The notes under the pieces were generated by a model. The model did no database searches. It worked only from the letters and a program-made list of their open reading frames with translations, and was not told the DNA's origin. Positions 35,054 to 44,639 of a stretch of 64,000 nt of DNA are shown in pieces (positions within the stretch are counted from its first letter, which is position 1; each line of letters starts with the position of its first letter). Made by a program: the position numbers and the translations under genes. Source of the DNA: Zygnema cylindricum. Lineage: Eukaryota > Streptophyta > Zygnematophyceae > Zygnematales > Zygnemataceae. The stretch lies in assembly GCA_037447655.1 (NCBI GenBank), contig JBBHKE010001948.1:423321-487320 (forward strand), given 5' to 3'.

Positions 35054-36256
35054 TGTGACTATCTGTTGGAAGCCTAACAAAAATCCTCTCAAAATCCACT
35101 ATTCTGGTACAAAAGATTCTAGTAATCGACCCAGGAAGAAACCCGACTAGAGCCCTAAAAAGGACTACCAAAGAGAGAACCCAGATGCTTCCACTCAGAA
35201 AAAATAAAAGGATAGAAATTTAAAAATGCTGTCTCAGAATTAACAATATCACCTTGCCCTTAGAAAATAGAGATATAAAGTTAGAATGTGGAATAATAGC
35301 AAGCGAGCTCAACCTACCCCCAAAACGTAACGTGGACAACCAAAAGGAGACGAAATCTCCCACTGAAAACCCCGGAACAGGTAGGGCCTCCTTAACTCCT
35401 CGGTTTCCGCGACCCGGAACCGGCAAGACCCTTCTTAGTTTCCAACAAACACTATTCCCCAAACTGCCCAAAACATGAAAGACAGTGCCAACCACCCAAC
35501 CGGACTACGATTTCTACAAAGGACGAATGCAAACCAAGATGGCAATAGGGTCACAATCGCAAGCAAGACAAAATTTCTCCACAAGAAAGTTTGCTGGAAT
35601 TTCTAGGGTTTTTCTCAGGAGACAGTACTGAAACACCAACCTGTCTCCTTTCAGCCCGAAGAGCCTTATACAAGCCAAGTTTGTCCTACCGATAGTACCA
35701 AAGTCAAAGCAATACTAGGAGCCTATCACCGGCCAAGAATTGTTATCGTACGGACATAAGACAAAACAAGTTGTACCACACTCGGGGCAAAAAGTTAGGC
35801 GACTATCTCCGGCTAGATTAGAAGCCACGTGGTTTTCTATGACACAATCCTGAGCAACAAAGTTCTAAATTGACGTGAAACGCCTAACTTTGACTCACAT
35901 TAATAAATGCTCTATTCCGCTGGTGGACCTGAACTAACGTCCCACTGATAGCCAACAACAAAATCTACCAGACTATCCCAAAATTTACGTGGCGTTCCAC
36001 AATGTAGCCCCCAATGGGACAGTTGGCAACTAGTCACATGTAACAAGATGGAAATTTTTGGAACGGAGTAACTTTGTCGTCCGGCCTCCGTTAGGCGCGA
36101 AATAAAGTACGTTCCGTTCAGTTAGGAAGATAGAAGAATCTGGTTCAGCTGAGTGCGCTCCTTTCCCCGTACTTTAAGGACCGTACAGAGGAAAAAGGGC
36201 CCGGGAATCCTTGGTAAGATAAAAGGGGTGCTTGTGAAGCACATGAGCTTGACAGC
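35054..36256. other. DNA between two direct repeats
   Basis: About 1.2 kb has no recognisable coding domain on either strand. It is either the internal part of a 1.74-kb TRIM-like element or LTR sequence of gypsy A. No primer-binding site or target duplication could be confirmed. Confidence 0.5.
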
Positions 36257-36523
36257 TGTCGAGCGTGCCGGAAACATCAGAGGAGGGCCCACTGCCCGGG
36301 TAATTGGCATTGGAGTCCTGCAAACACCCTTCCCCAGAATGCGAATGCTCCCCACAACCATGCTTGTGTTTAATGCTGCCCATCTTGTACTTGTGAGTAT
36401 GCATGCAAAGGTGGGGATGAGTGCTTGGGGAGGGAGAAAGATATCCCCTCCCCCCCTCTCCTTTCCCCTCCTGGCCGGGGGGAAGGTAGGGAATCCTTAG
36501 AGGTGGAGCCGGGTTCTTGATTT
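36257..36523 (+). repeat. 270-bp direct repeat, copy 2
   Basis: It matches 34788-35053. On the minus strand it begins directly after a purine tract (AGAGGGGGGGAAA) that follows the gypsy A coding region. That position suits the start of A's 3' LTR, although it lacks the usual TG start. Confidence 0.7.
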
Positions 36524-36546
36524 CCCCCCCTCTTAGTCAACTTTGA

Positions 36547-37176
36547 CTAAGACTGTTGAATAATTACCCCCCCAATTCGCAGTTCCTGCACAACCAGAGA
36601 GCAGATGGGTTTAGGACGAGGGTCCCAAGAGGAGGGGAGACAAGATTGATGCCAACACTGGTCGCATCGATCACAAACCAGTACAGAATTCTGGGAGGGT
36701 GATGAGAGGCATTCGGAGGAGCACAAAGGGGGATCAGCAAAATAGGTAAGGTGGAAAGTAGGTTCGTCTTCCAATCCCCGGAGGTGACAAGGAGCCACAT
36801 TGATCTGATTTTCTTTGATCCTCCGCCCATCCTTCCCTTCAAGTGTCAAGACCCCCTTATTGGAGACTTCCACTACCTTCAAAATCACCCTTCCCGCTGA
36901 ATTGTCGAGAGTGTCGTTTTTTTGTTGCATCCGATACACGAAGTCCTTGGGTAGAAATGCTGTTCCCGTGGGACAAAATTCCCACTCCGGCGTTGTGAAT
37001 ACCAGAGTTGATCTCGGTGCTGAGCTGCTTGTAGATTCCCCCTGGCCAGAGGCATTTCCCGGTGAAATACCTTGGCTCTGTCGGCAATCAATTTTTCGAT
37101 TGTTCCTTTGCTGTCCATCTCCGGAAGGACCACTGCTTGGGCCGATGCAGCGACGGGAGGATGGGATGTCGTCCAA
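36547..37176 (-). pseudogene. Integrase C-terminal region with PHD-type zinc finger, gypsy A
   Basis: The frame follows the integrase core and contains a beta-rich segment (GRVILKVVEVSNKGVLTLEG). It then has a zinc-finger motif: CSSEC at residues 152-156 and CDRCDQCWHQSC at 168-179, with C-x2-C-x4-H-x2-C spacing. The last cysteine pair (WLCRNC, about 36580-36600) lies in the neighbouring frame, so a frameshift near 36620 splits the finger. PHD fingers read histone H3 tails. At the integrase C-terminus this one would be expected to guide insertion to particular chromatin, as a chromodomain does in chromoviruses. The targeting role is inferred. Confidence 0.7.
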
Positions 37177-37742
37177 ACAAAATGAAATGCACTGTAGGAG
37201 TGGAGGGATGCTTGCCGGCTATGGCGATCCTAGGCACCCTTCTATCCAACTCTCCTAGATCCTCTTCCATGGCATATTTACGCAGTGACCACTTCACTTT
37301 CTGCACGCACCTTTCGGCCAAACCGTCGGCTTGTTGGTGGTCTCGGCTGGTCAACCAGTGGTCGATGAGACACAATTCCAACAAGTTGGAGAATTCTCGC
37401 GCAAATTCGGAGCCCTAGTCGGTCAGAACTTCGGCTGGGGCCCCAAAATTGGGAAAGCATTCTCTGCAAAAATGCGTCCGCAATAGCTTTAGACTCCTTC
37501 CTGGGTAAGACCATCAATTCGATCCACTTGGAAAAATGCTATATCATTACCAACACAAAGCGGTTCCCTCGTCTGCTAGTGGGGAGAGGACCCAGGAGAT
37601 CCAAAGACCACCGATAAAACATCCCCCTGATAGGAAGGGAATGAAGCTGAGCACCTCCCTTTTTGATGAAAGCTGCTTTGACTCGGTCACAGGAGGAACA
37701 CGTTTGCACAATCCGATTGACTTGGGTCAGCAACCCGTGCCA
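37088..37742 (-). pseudogene. Integrase core of gypsy A, frameshifted
   Basis: The HHCC zinc region begins in the preceding frame (FHQQCGDFRHKR near 37760) and continues as CSSCDR near 37690. The first catalytic Asp is in WSLDLLGPLP. The second lies in a shifted frame (37517-37278). The glutamate region reads QQADGLAERCVQKVKWSLRKYA, equivalent to DGQTERVNR in gypsy integrases. At least two frame changes break the domain. Confidence 0.75.
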
Positions 37743-38576
37743 CTAGTACGATATGGTGACCAAGGAGGTGGTCCGTTTGTGCCTAAAATCGCCACACTGC
37801 TGGTGAAAGTTAAAAATAAGAGTCTCCCGGTCGGCCAAGGGAGGAACCACTTTCCTCGTCCCATCTGCCCACTTCCGGATTAAGATGCCCCTTTCCCACT
37901 CGTATGCCGCCATTCGTGTTTGCACCCGAGATAACTGCACTCCTGACAAATGCGGAAGAGGGAAACCTTGTTGGACAGATTGGAGTGCATCGGGATCTTT
38001 CCAAATATCTTTTCGTCCGGCCCCTATTGGCGCTTGCCCCTCCACGTCTTTAGAGAAAGTAGACATTTCCCCCCCAAATTGAGGAAGCCAAATAAAGGCA
38101 GATGAAGCTCGAATGAGTCCCAAACTGATTTCAGGATCCTCATCATGGCGGGCCCCGGTGGAATCTCTAGTGGAAGGGTCAGGATTTCTGCTAAGTCCGT
38201 CATCATTCCCATGAATCTCTCCGGCCCGGTGGATTATGTCAAAGTCATATTTCTGCAGTATTAACACCCACCTGGGGAGCCTGCCAGTGAGCTTGCTGTT
38301 TTCTATAATCCACTTAAGAGGTTGGTGATCCGTGATCAGAGTGAAATGGACTCCGTATAGGTATGATCTCAAATGTTGGATGGCCCATACCGCCGCCAGT
38401 AATTCCCCGTGATAACTGCTGTAATTCCCCTCCGCTCGGTTATTACTCCTACTGGCGTAAGCTACCACATATTCGGCACCAGCATCATCCAGTTGGGCTA
38501 AAACAGCTCCCAATCCAAACTGGATCGAATCAGTGTAAACGAGGAACGGTCTTTGAGGATCAGGCATTCGGAGCAC
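37743..38576 (-). CDS. RNase H and integrase zinc region of gypsy A
   Basis: The 277-codon frame starts with the connection to RT and the RNase H motif PFLVYTDSIQFGLGAVLAQ. AYASRSNNRAEGNYSSYHGELLAAVWA, LITDHQPLKWI and the DGLSRNPDP end follow. These are diagnostic of Ty3/gypsy RNase H. It degrades the RNA strand during reverse transcription. The end of the frame enters the HHCC domain of integrase. It is separated from RT by a frame break between 38830 and 38577. Confidence 0.85.
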   Translation of the reverse strand: MLRMPDPQRPFLVYTDSIQFGLGAVLAQLDDAGAEYVVAYASRSNNRAEGNYSSYHGELLAAVWAIQHLRSYLYGVHFTLITDHQPLKWIIENSKLTGRLPRWVLILQKYDFDIIHRAGEIHGNDDGLSRNPDPSTRDSTGARHDEDPEISLGLIRASSAFIWLPQFGGEMSTFSKDVEGQAPIGAGRKDIWKDPDALQSVQQGFPLPHLSGVQLSRVQTRMAAYEWERGILIRKWADGTRKVVPPLADRETLIFNFHQQCGDFRHKRTTSLVTISY

Positions 38577-38830
38577 TAGGTGTTGCTTCAGGGAATCCTT
38601 GAGGAACTGGAAGGCAATCTAATGCTCCTCCGTCCACTACCACTGCTGGTCTTTTCTGCAGCAACTGGTTCAGAGGCTGAGTGTGGCTGCTAATTCAGGG
38701 ATGAATCTCCGATAATAGTTAGCCAAGCCTAAAAATGTGCGGAGTGCAGAGACATCCTGAGGAGGGGGTAGGGCATCAAGGCTGCAACTTTGACCATATG
38801 GGGACCCACTGTCCCGGGTGTAACTTCGTG

Positions 38831-39619
38831 TCATAGGTAAATAATTTTCTGCACCCCAAAAATTCCCTTACCCGGGTGACATTTCCAGCCCGCTGCTTGG
38901 AGAGCTCGGAGTACAATCTGTATGTGCTCGAGGTGTTCCTCGAAGGTATTCGACAAGATAATAACATCGTCGATATAGCACCATGCACAATCAATCCCCG
39001 GGAGTGCCTCGTCCATGGCACGTTGGAATTTGGCAGGCGCATTTTTGAGCCCGAATGGCATGTAGAGCCATTCATACAACTTGGACCCTGCCCAAAAAGC
39101 TGTCCTTTCCTGGTGCTTTCGCTCCATCGCGATCTGGTGGAACCCATTCTTCATGTCTAATGTGGAGTAAATGGTGGCCCCGGCCAGCAAGTCAAAAATC
39201 TCTTCCGGGGTAGGCATTGGGTATCGATCAGGTACAGTTGCCGTGTTAAGCATTTGGTAATCTCCACACATCCGAAAGTCTACCGTTTTCCCAGATGAGT
39301 CCTTCTTGGGTGGGAGAACAGTTGGAGACGCAAATCCATGGAGTCTGGTACTTTCTTGAACCAATCCTGCTTCTACCAGAGTTTGTACCTTTGCAGTGAT
39401 GAACTCCTTTTCCTTAAAACTGAGAGGGTACTGCTTCTGCCAAACAGTAGACGTCTCGTCTATTAAATCGATTCGAAAAGGGGTTCCTTTGTAGATGCCT
39501 ACGTCGGTATCTGACCAAGAGAACACTTGTTTGTTCTTCTCCAACAGGTCGGAGAGCTGGGCCTTTTGCTGAGGGTCCAACTGCTCCCCTAAGGTCGAAT
39601 CCATCTTTCCGGGTTCCAC
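38831..39619 (-). CDS. Reverse transcriptase of gypsy A
   Basis: The 262-codon frame contains fingers and palm motifs of a gypsy RT: SPTVLPPKKDSSGKTVDFRMC, YPMPTPEEIFDLLAGATIYSTLDMKNGFHQI and MPFGLKNAPAKFQ. The catalytic box is CYIDDVIILS, with both aspartates intact. It is in the same frame as the upstream methyltransferase segment and separated from it only by one TAG (39626-39628). RT and methyltransferase were therefore probably one polyprotein. It copies the element's RNA into DNA in cytoplasmic particles. Confidence 0.9.
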   Translation of the reverse strand: MEPGKMDSTLGEQLDPQQKAQLSDLLEKNKQVFSWSDTDVGIYKGTPFRIDLIDETSTVWQKQYPLSFKEKEFITAKVQTLVEAGLVQESTRLHGFASPTVLPPKKDSSGKTVDFRMCGDYQMLNTATVPDRYPMPTPEEIFDLLAGATIYSTLDMKNGFHQIAMERKHQERTAFWAGSKLYEWLYMPFGLKNAPAKFQRAMDEALPGIDCAWCYIDDVIILSNTFEEHLEHIQIVLRALQAAGWKCHPGKGIFGVQKIIYL

Positions 39620-39625
39620 CGCTGC

Positions 39626-40785
39626 CTACGCCTCTGGGGGTCTACCCCAGCGAGAGATATCGAATTCCATCCCTACCTGCGGGTCTACCTCAGCTCCTCC
39701 CGTTAGAATGCTGCTGCTAACAACGTCCGCTAAGCTGTCTCTCTCCGAGCCTCCGCTCCCCCCCACTGAGGAATCCCTTAATTTCGGTAAAATGCTGGGA
39801 CTGGAAAATTTTGATGATAAAAACTGTTTTCTCGCCTCCCTCCCCCCCTCAAGCTGCAAGTGGGCCTGCACCGCTAACAACTTCGGAGCTTGAAGGTAAC
39901 GATCCCTTGATTGCGGAGACTGTAGGCTAGAGAAGGCCAGAGAATGTGTTATCACCCATGTTATTACATTTAGATCCATGCTTTGTCCGAGTAGGCTGCA
40001 CCTCTGGGGGTCTGATATACCTGGTGCCGCCGTACTGGCTGGTTGGAATCCCATGGCTTGTTCTCGTTCTTCCACCGTTGGCGTTGTCCAAACTCCACTT
40101 TTGCTGTCAAATATCATTCCTACCGCTCCCTTTCGATATGCATGGCTATTAGGGAAGGAAACCAATGTTGGCGTTGCTCGCCGTGGTGCTCCTGGTTGGT
40201 TGCACTGGAAGAATGGAGGACGATCAGCCTTAGTTACGGGAGTAGCCATCGGCCCTGTCCCTAAAATTTGTTGCAGGGTAATCTGGGGATCTGTTTTGTG
40301 GTTTTGTAAGAGCTTGTTCAGGACTAACAGAGGTATCAAATTGGTCCAGTACGCCCGAACTCTGTGAGCTCTGGATCCCAGTTGCGCCGCATCGAAAACA
40401 AGTGGAGCTCCTAGAATCTGCTTGACTTTATTCCAGCTATTTGCGACTTGTTTTCTCTTATCATCTACCGGGTGGACATTCTCCAAAACGTACCCCACTG
40501 GTTGGTCTTGGGATTGTTGCACCCAGGAAAGTAATTTGATCATCTGGAAGAAGGTTTGACTTCTGTTATCCTGATGTCCCTCGCCTTTTTCAGCTAGAGA
40601 GTATCATTGACATGGCCATCATGCAATCACCAAATCTACCCGCTCCAACATAGCGAGATATGGCTTAAGGATATTGTCTATATTTTGCGGGACACTTCGG
40701 TGTGATCTGCAGATGGCGGATACCGGAAGTTGCTGGGGGTACAATTGGTGGAGTTGTTGGAGTCGGTATTCACTGACATCCCGAG
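39626..40785 (-). pseudogene. DNA cytosine-5 methyltransferase domain of gypsy A, motifs IV-X
   Basis: Motif IV is present as the catalytic PCQ (40607-40615), with its Cys codon TGT intact and VDLVIA just before it. Motif VI is VLENVHPV. Motif VIII is QLGSRAHRVRAYWTN. Motif IX is TPTVEEREQAMGF, and motif X is LLGQSMDLNVI. The order is canonical, not rearranged as in plant DRM proteins. The FDAAQLGSRAHR.RAYWTNL block resembles the DNMT3/DRM class. Two TGA codons flank PCQ (40619-40621 and 40604-40606), each where Gly is expected, so this copy is inactive. A linker of about 100 residues joins to RT. The enzyme would methylate cytosines in DNA, perhaps the element's own cDNA (inferred). Motifs I-II are at 60395-60510. 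Confidence 0.85.
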
Positions 40786-41278
40786 TGTAACATGGTTACA
40801 GAATTGGGTACTTAGTGGCTAGGGCTAGGCTGCTATAGTTGCGATTCTATAGCAGCGCAGCTGCGATTCCAGACCAGCGCAGCATAGCAGCATAACAACA
40901 TAGCAACTTAGCGGCGTAGCAACTTAGTAGCGCAGCAGCGTAGCAGCGCAGCATAGCAACGCCGCAGAATGTAGATTGAGCTGTATAGTTCTAGAAGGAA
41001 GTTTTGGATAGATCTCAGTTGACGGTGAAGGTCCACGTGTACAGCTGTATAGTACTAGGTTGACTAGCAGTTAGTTAGTTTAAATAGTCGAGTAAGACCT
41101 AGTGAATGACACCTCAAGTAGACCTACACAGTAAGCGCAACCTTGTACTCTCTTTCAAGTAATAAAGCGCAACCTTGTCTGTGAGTTCTGTGTGCTCCTG
41201 CTGTTGCTACGGGAAGATCCTTGGTGTTTTCCGCTGTGCACTGTGACGTGTTGTGGTGTATTGTTGCCTCTTTTTACA
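40786..41278 (+). repeat. 5' LTR of gypsy B
   Basis: The LTR runs from TGTAACATGG to CTTTTTACA. It contains a dense array of GCAGCGCAGCATAGCAACTTAG-like words (about 40850-40965). A similar array is in the 3' LTR. Confidence 0.9.
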
Positions 41279-41279
41279 C

Positions 41280-41291
41280 TGGTATCGGAGC
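41280..41291 (+). promoter_or_regulatory. Primer-binding site of gypsy B
   Basis: TGGTATCGGAGC lies one base after the LTR. It matches the usual plant retrotransposon site complementary to the 3' end of initiator tRNA-Met (TGGTATCAGAGC) with one change. Confidence 0.88.
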
Positions 41292-41312
41292 TGTTACCCG
41301 TGACTCGACAGC

Positions 41313-42952
41313 ATGGATGAACACGGCGTATCCACTACAGAAATGTTGGCGCAAGTTCTCAGGGAGTTGGAAAGTGTGAGATTACAGAACGCGCATCTAA
41401 GTAACACCGTTGCAGCCTTGGAGTCTCGTATAGGGGAGCGACTCCATGGAGGCATAGAGAGAGACTCCAGGAGACCGAAATTAAGGCTTCCCGATGAGTT
41501 TGACCCTGCAAGAAACAAGAACCTTGACTCATGGCTATTCTCCGTGGCGAACTATCTCGAGAATTTTCCTAGCCTATCGGATCATGAGAAGATTCACTAC
41601 GCGGGTGGTCTTCTTAAAGGGGCAGCGGGGGGCTTGGTGGAGAACATTGGTAGTGGACGATGAGTTACCAACCGTCTGGGCGCTTTTCGTTAACTCCTTC
41701 GTGACACTTGGCAGCGCGTCAACACGATGAAGGCGACGAGAGATAAGATCGCAATATTGAAGCAACGAACTTCAGTGATGGAGTTTACGCAGCGGTTCTT
41801 GGAGTGTAAAGTTCAAATACCTATGATGACGGAGGATGAAGCCGTGGATCGCTTCGTGAGGGGGCTTAAGTTGTCTATTCGTAGAGATGTGGAACAATGG
41901 CTTGCTCGGGAAAGCACGACTCCTCCTCTCTTAGCAATCATCTAGTTTTCGGAGCGGACCGATCGGTCGAGTTTAACCTCCGAAGACCTTATCACTATGG
42001 GTCGAGCAGTAGCGGAAGAAACTGACGAGACGACGGTCCAACCCCCGTGGAGCTCTGCGCAATTAATGAGGATAAGGAAGTGGTCAATGTCCTGCGGAGA
42101 ATGAAGAAACCTACCAAGACCAAGACCAATGACTTATCCCCCGAGGAAATCCAGCAGAGGAGGCAAAATGGCCTATGCTTCCAGTGCGGTTCTCCAGATC
42201 ATATGGCTCGAGAGTGTCCAAAACGGAAAGGTCCCAAAAAGGGAAAACTTACCTTTATGAGGTTAGCCGGTGAAAGAGGAGACCCTTTGATATTTCGGGG
42301 TCAAATAGAAGTAAGTGCAGCTAACTTCATGGTGGACTCCAGAGCATCGGGGAACTTCATTAACGAGGCGACGGTGAAAAGGTTGAAACTTCCTCTTGTG
42401 GTACTAAATGATCATCAGTCGGTACAATTGGCGGACTGAAGTTCCTTATCCATTACCCATCGTACCCCGAGGTTACGCATCGGCATTGGGAAATTCCGAT
42501 GGTACGACACGCTTCATGTATTACCTCTTGGGGACCATGAGGTAATCTTGGGGAAGCCGTGAATGCAAAAATGGAATTCGACAATTGATTGGAGAAGTGG
42601 CGCCATGAGACTGAAGAAAGGTGAAGAAGAGTTCGAGATAAAAGCGGGAGCGGATGGTAATGGAGCGGAAGAGGGACGCCTGCTTTCGGCCTTACAACTT
42701 AAGAAGGCACTCAAGAAAGGGGAAACGATTGGTATGGCGGTTGTCCAGCCAATGGAGGAGGCGAAGGAGGAGATCCTGGAAGAATGGAAGAAGAAGGACC
42801 CCGACTTCGACTCCCAAGAAAGTGACGACTTTGGAAAGACTTCCGAAGAGGCCCCGAAAGTCGTGACAAAACTTCTCGAGGAGTACGCAGATGTATTTCC
42901 CCCGAAGCTCCCCGAAAGATTACCTCCGAAGCGCGAAGTAGACCATTGGATA
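41313..42952 (+). pseudogene. gag, zinc knuckle and protease of gypsy B
   Basis: The ATG at 41313 opens a coiled-coil-like N-terminus (LRELESVRLQNAHLSNTVAALESR) followed by the capsid domain (LRLPDEFDPARNKNLDSWLFSVANYL). The frame changes at about 41650 and 41945. A CCHC knuckle, CFQCGSPDHMAREC, is near 42180. The protease active site reads FMVDSRASGNFI where DSGAS is expected. HEVILGKP near 42535 ends the protease. The tail PPKLPERLPPKREVDHW runs directly into the copia C insertion at 42953 and resumes in RT at 48788. Confidence 0.8.
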
Positions 42953-43738
42953 TGTTGTCTTTTTGGAAAGCTTTCAGTCTTAGAGCAGCGCAGCAGCTTT
43001 ACAGAAAAAGCAGCGCAGCTGCTATACAGACAGAGCAGCGCAGGTGCTTTACAACAGAGCAACACAGCTGCTATACAGCAGAGCAGCTGCTATACAGCAG
43101 AGCAGCTGCTATACAGCAGAGCAGCGCAGCAGCAGAGCAGCGCAGCAGCGAAGCTACAACACAGACAGGACAAGGCAACCACGATTATATTTGATATGGT
43201 CTGTACGGACAACGCAACGTCTGATATTCTTAATGTGATTCTGTACTGGATAGAGCAACTGCGATAGATACGATTCTAGTCAACTTAGTGGGAACTCAGT
43301 GGTAACTTAGTGGGTAGCTCAGTGGTAGCTCAATGGTAGCTTAGTGGTAGCTCAGTGGTAGCTTAGTATTAGCTTGGCAGCTTGACGTACCTCTCAAGTA
43401 CACTGGTATTGCCGGTACAACACTAGTATAAGACTTAGGACTCAGAACACATGATGTATCCAGACTTCCAAGTAGTAAAACTGCAGACAGTTTTTGGGAA
43501 ATTTCTGAGTATTATATCTTGAGTGTTGTCAGGTCAATTGTGCTATAACTTTGGGAGTTGTCAGTGTTTATGCTCTCTATATTCGATAGAGTTTTGTGAG
43601 GTTTGGATGCTTATAAGAATTGGTGAGCACTTAAGAACAGCTGTTTGGTAGGATTCTTGATAGCTTCTGAGATTGTATCATGTCTACTTCTACTACTACT
43701 GCTGCTCCTCCACCCGCACCGGTGGTTGTAGAACAACA
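42953..43738 (+). repeat. 5' LTR of copia C
   Basis: The LTR is 786 bp and begins TGTTGTCTTTTTGG. It contains AGCAGCTGCTATACAGCAG tandem units (about 42985-43150) and GGTAGCTTAGTGGTAGCTCA units (43300-43370). An ATG at 43680 opens a Ser/Thr/Pro-rich leader that continues in frame through the primer-binding site into gag. Confidence 0.9.
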
Positions 43739-44475
43739 GGTTATGGGCCTGTTATCAAGAATTCCTATATTTTCCTGGGATAAGTATGTTTATTGGGCGG
43801 ATATGGTGGAAACACATTTTGAAAATGTCAATCTTTTGGATATATTGGATGGTTCGCTTGATGAATCTGATCCGTCATGGCCTAAGAAAAATACTCAAGC
43901 TCGGTCTATTCTGAAATTTTGTATATCTGAGGACTTAGCTATGTCTCGGATAAAAATGAAAAAAGGAATTGATATCCAGAAATCTCTTAAAAGTGATTGT
44001 GAAAAGGCCAATGTCTAGGAAGAGCTTCTATTGGCTGGAAAAATTTGGGACTATAAGTACACTGGCGGTACAATGGATGAATATTCTAACAAATTTCGTA
44101 TCGTTGTAGAGATGCACATGCTTGTGCAGGTGGGGTGTTTCCTCCTTTTCAACAGGCGACATTGCTCATAAGGGGTCTCCCTCGTAGTATGAAACGAGCA
44201 TCTGACATGCTCAAACAGAAAGATAAAACTAGTTAGACTTTACAGTTAGCCATCAATATTTTACTAGAAGAGGAAGCTACATCTAATATTCTCAATGTTG
44301 AGCAAGTAGAGGCTTTTAATTCAGACTTTGAGAGAAAAGGACAGTTTAATCAGCAAAAGAATCAGTTTAATCAATTCAGACATTTTAATCAAAGTGGAAA
44401 TAGACAATCCAACAATGCATGCTTTTATTGTAGTGAGAGAGGTCATGGATACAAATTTTGTCCTAAGCTTAAAAA
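43680..44475 (+). pseudogene. gag of copia C
   Basis: The frame starts [14 protein letters not shown] within the LTR, passes VMG in the primer site and enters the copia gag domain (RIPIFSWDKYVYWADMVETHFE). It stops at 44018 and continues in other frames. A CCHC knuckle, CFYCSERGHGYKFC, lies at about 44420-44461. It is homologous to the gag of copia D. Confidence 0.8.
43739..43749 (+). promoter_or_regulatory. Primer-binding site of copia C
   Basis: GGTTATGGGCC directly follows the LTR. It is complementary to the anticodon stem-loop of plant-type initiator tRNA-Met, so priming by a cleaved half-tRNA is inferred. It contains an ATG in the gag frame. Confidence 0.75.
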
Positions 44476-44639
44476 AGATAACGATACAGGTTCATACCGG
44501 TCGGGATGGCAACAAAGCCAGTTTTACAAAGGCTTCACGGGGACTACGCCTTGTGGAAATGCACTATTTTCAACATCTTCGTCTCTCCAAGACGAGACTT
44601 TGACGGTTTCTACGGAGGACGATACGGATCTATTCGCTA

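Larger units (their letters stand above)
36524..40785 (-). mobile_element. Ty3/gypsy retrotransposon A, 3' part
   Basis: Read on the minus strand, this part carries the C-terminal two-thirds of a DNA cytosine methyltransferase, then RT, RNase H, integrase and a PHD-type finger. It ends at 40785, where chromovirus B is inserted with duplication of CCGAG (40781-40785 and 60395-60399). The 5' part of the same element continues at 60395-64000. Confidence 0.9.

Noticed and set aside
39946-40367. Plus-strand open frames over the methyltransferase
   Set aside because: They are shadows of the minus-strand methyltransferase segment, which has the conserved motifs.
42514-43065. Minus-strand 183-codon open frame in gypsy B
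   Set aside because: It overlaps the plus-strand gag-protease tail and the start of the copia C LTR, so it crosses an insertion junction.
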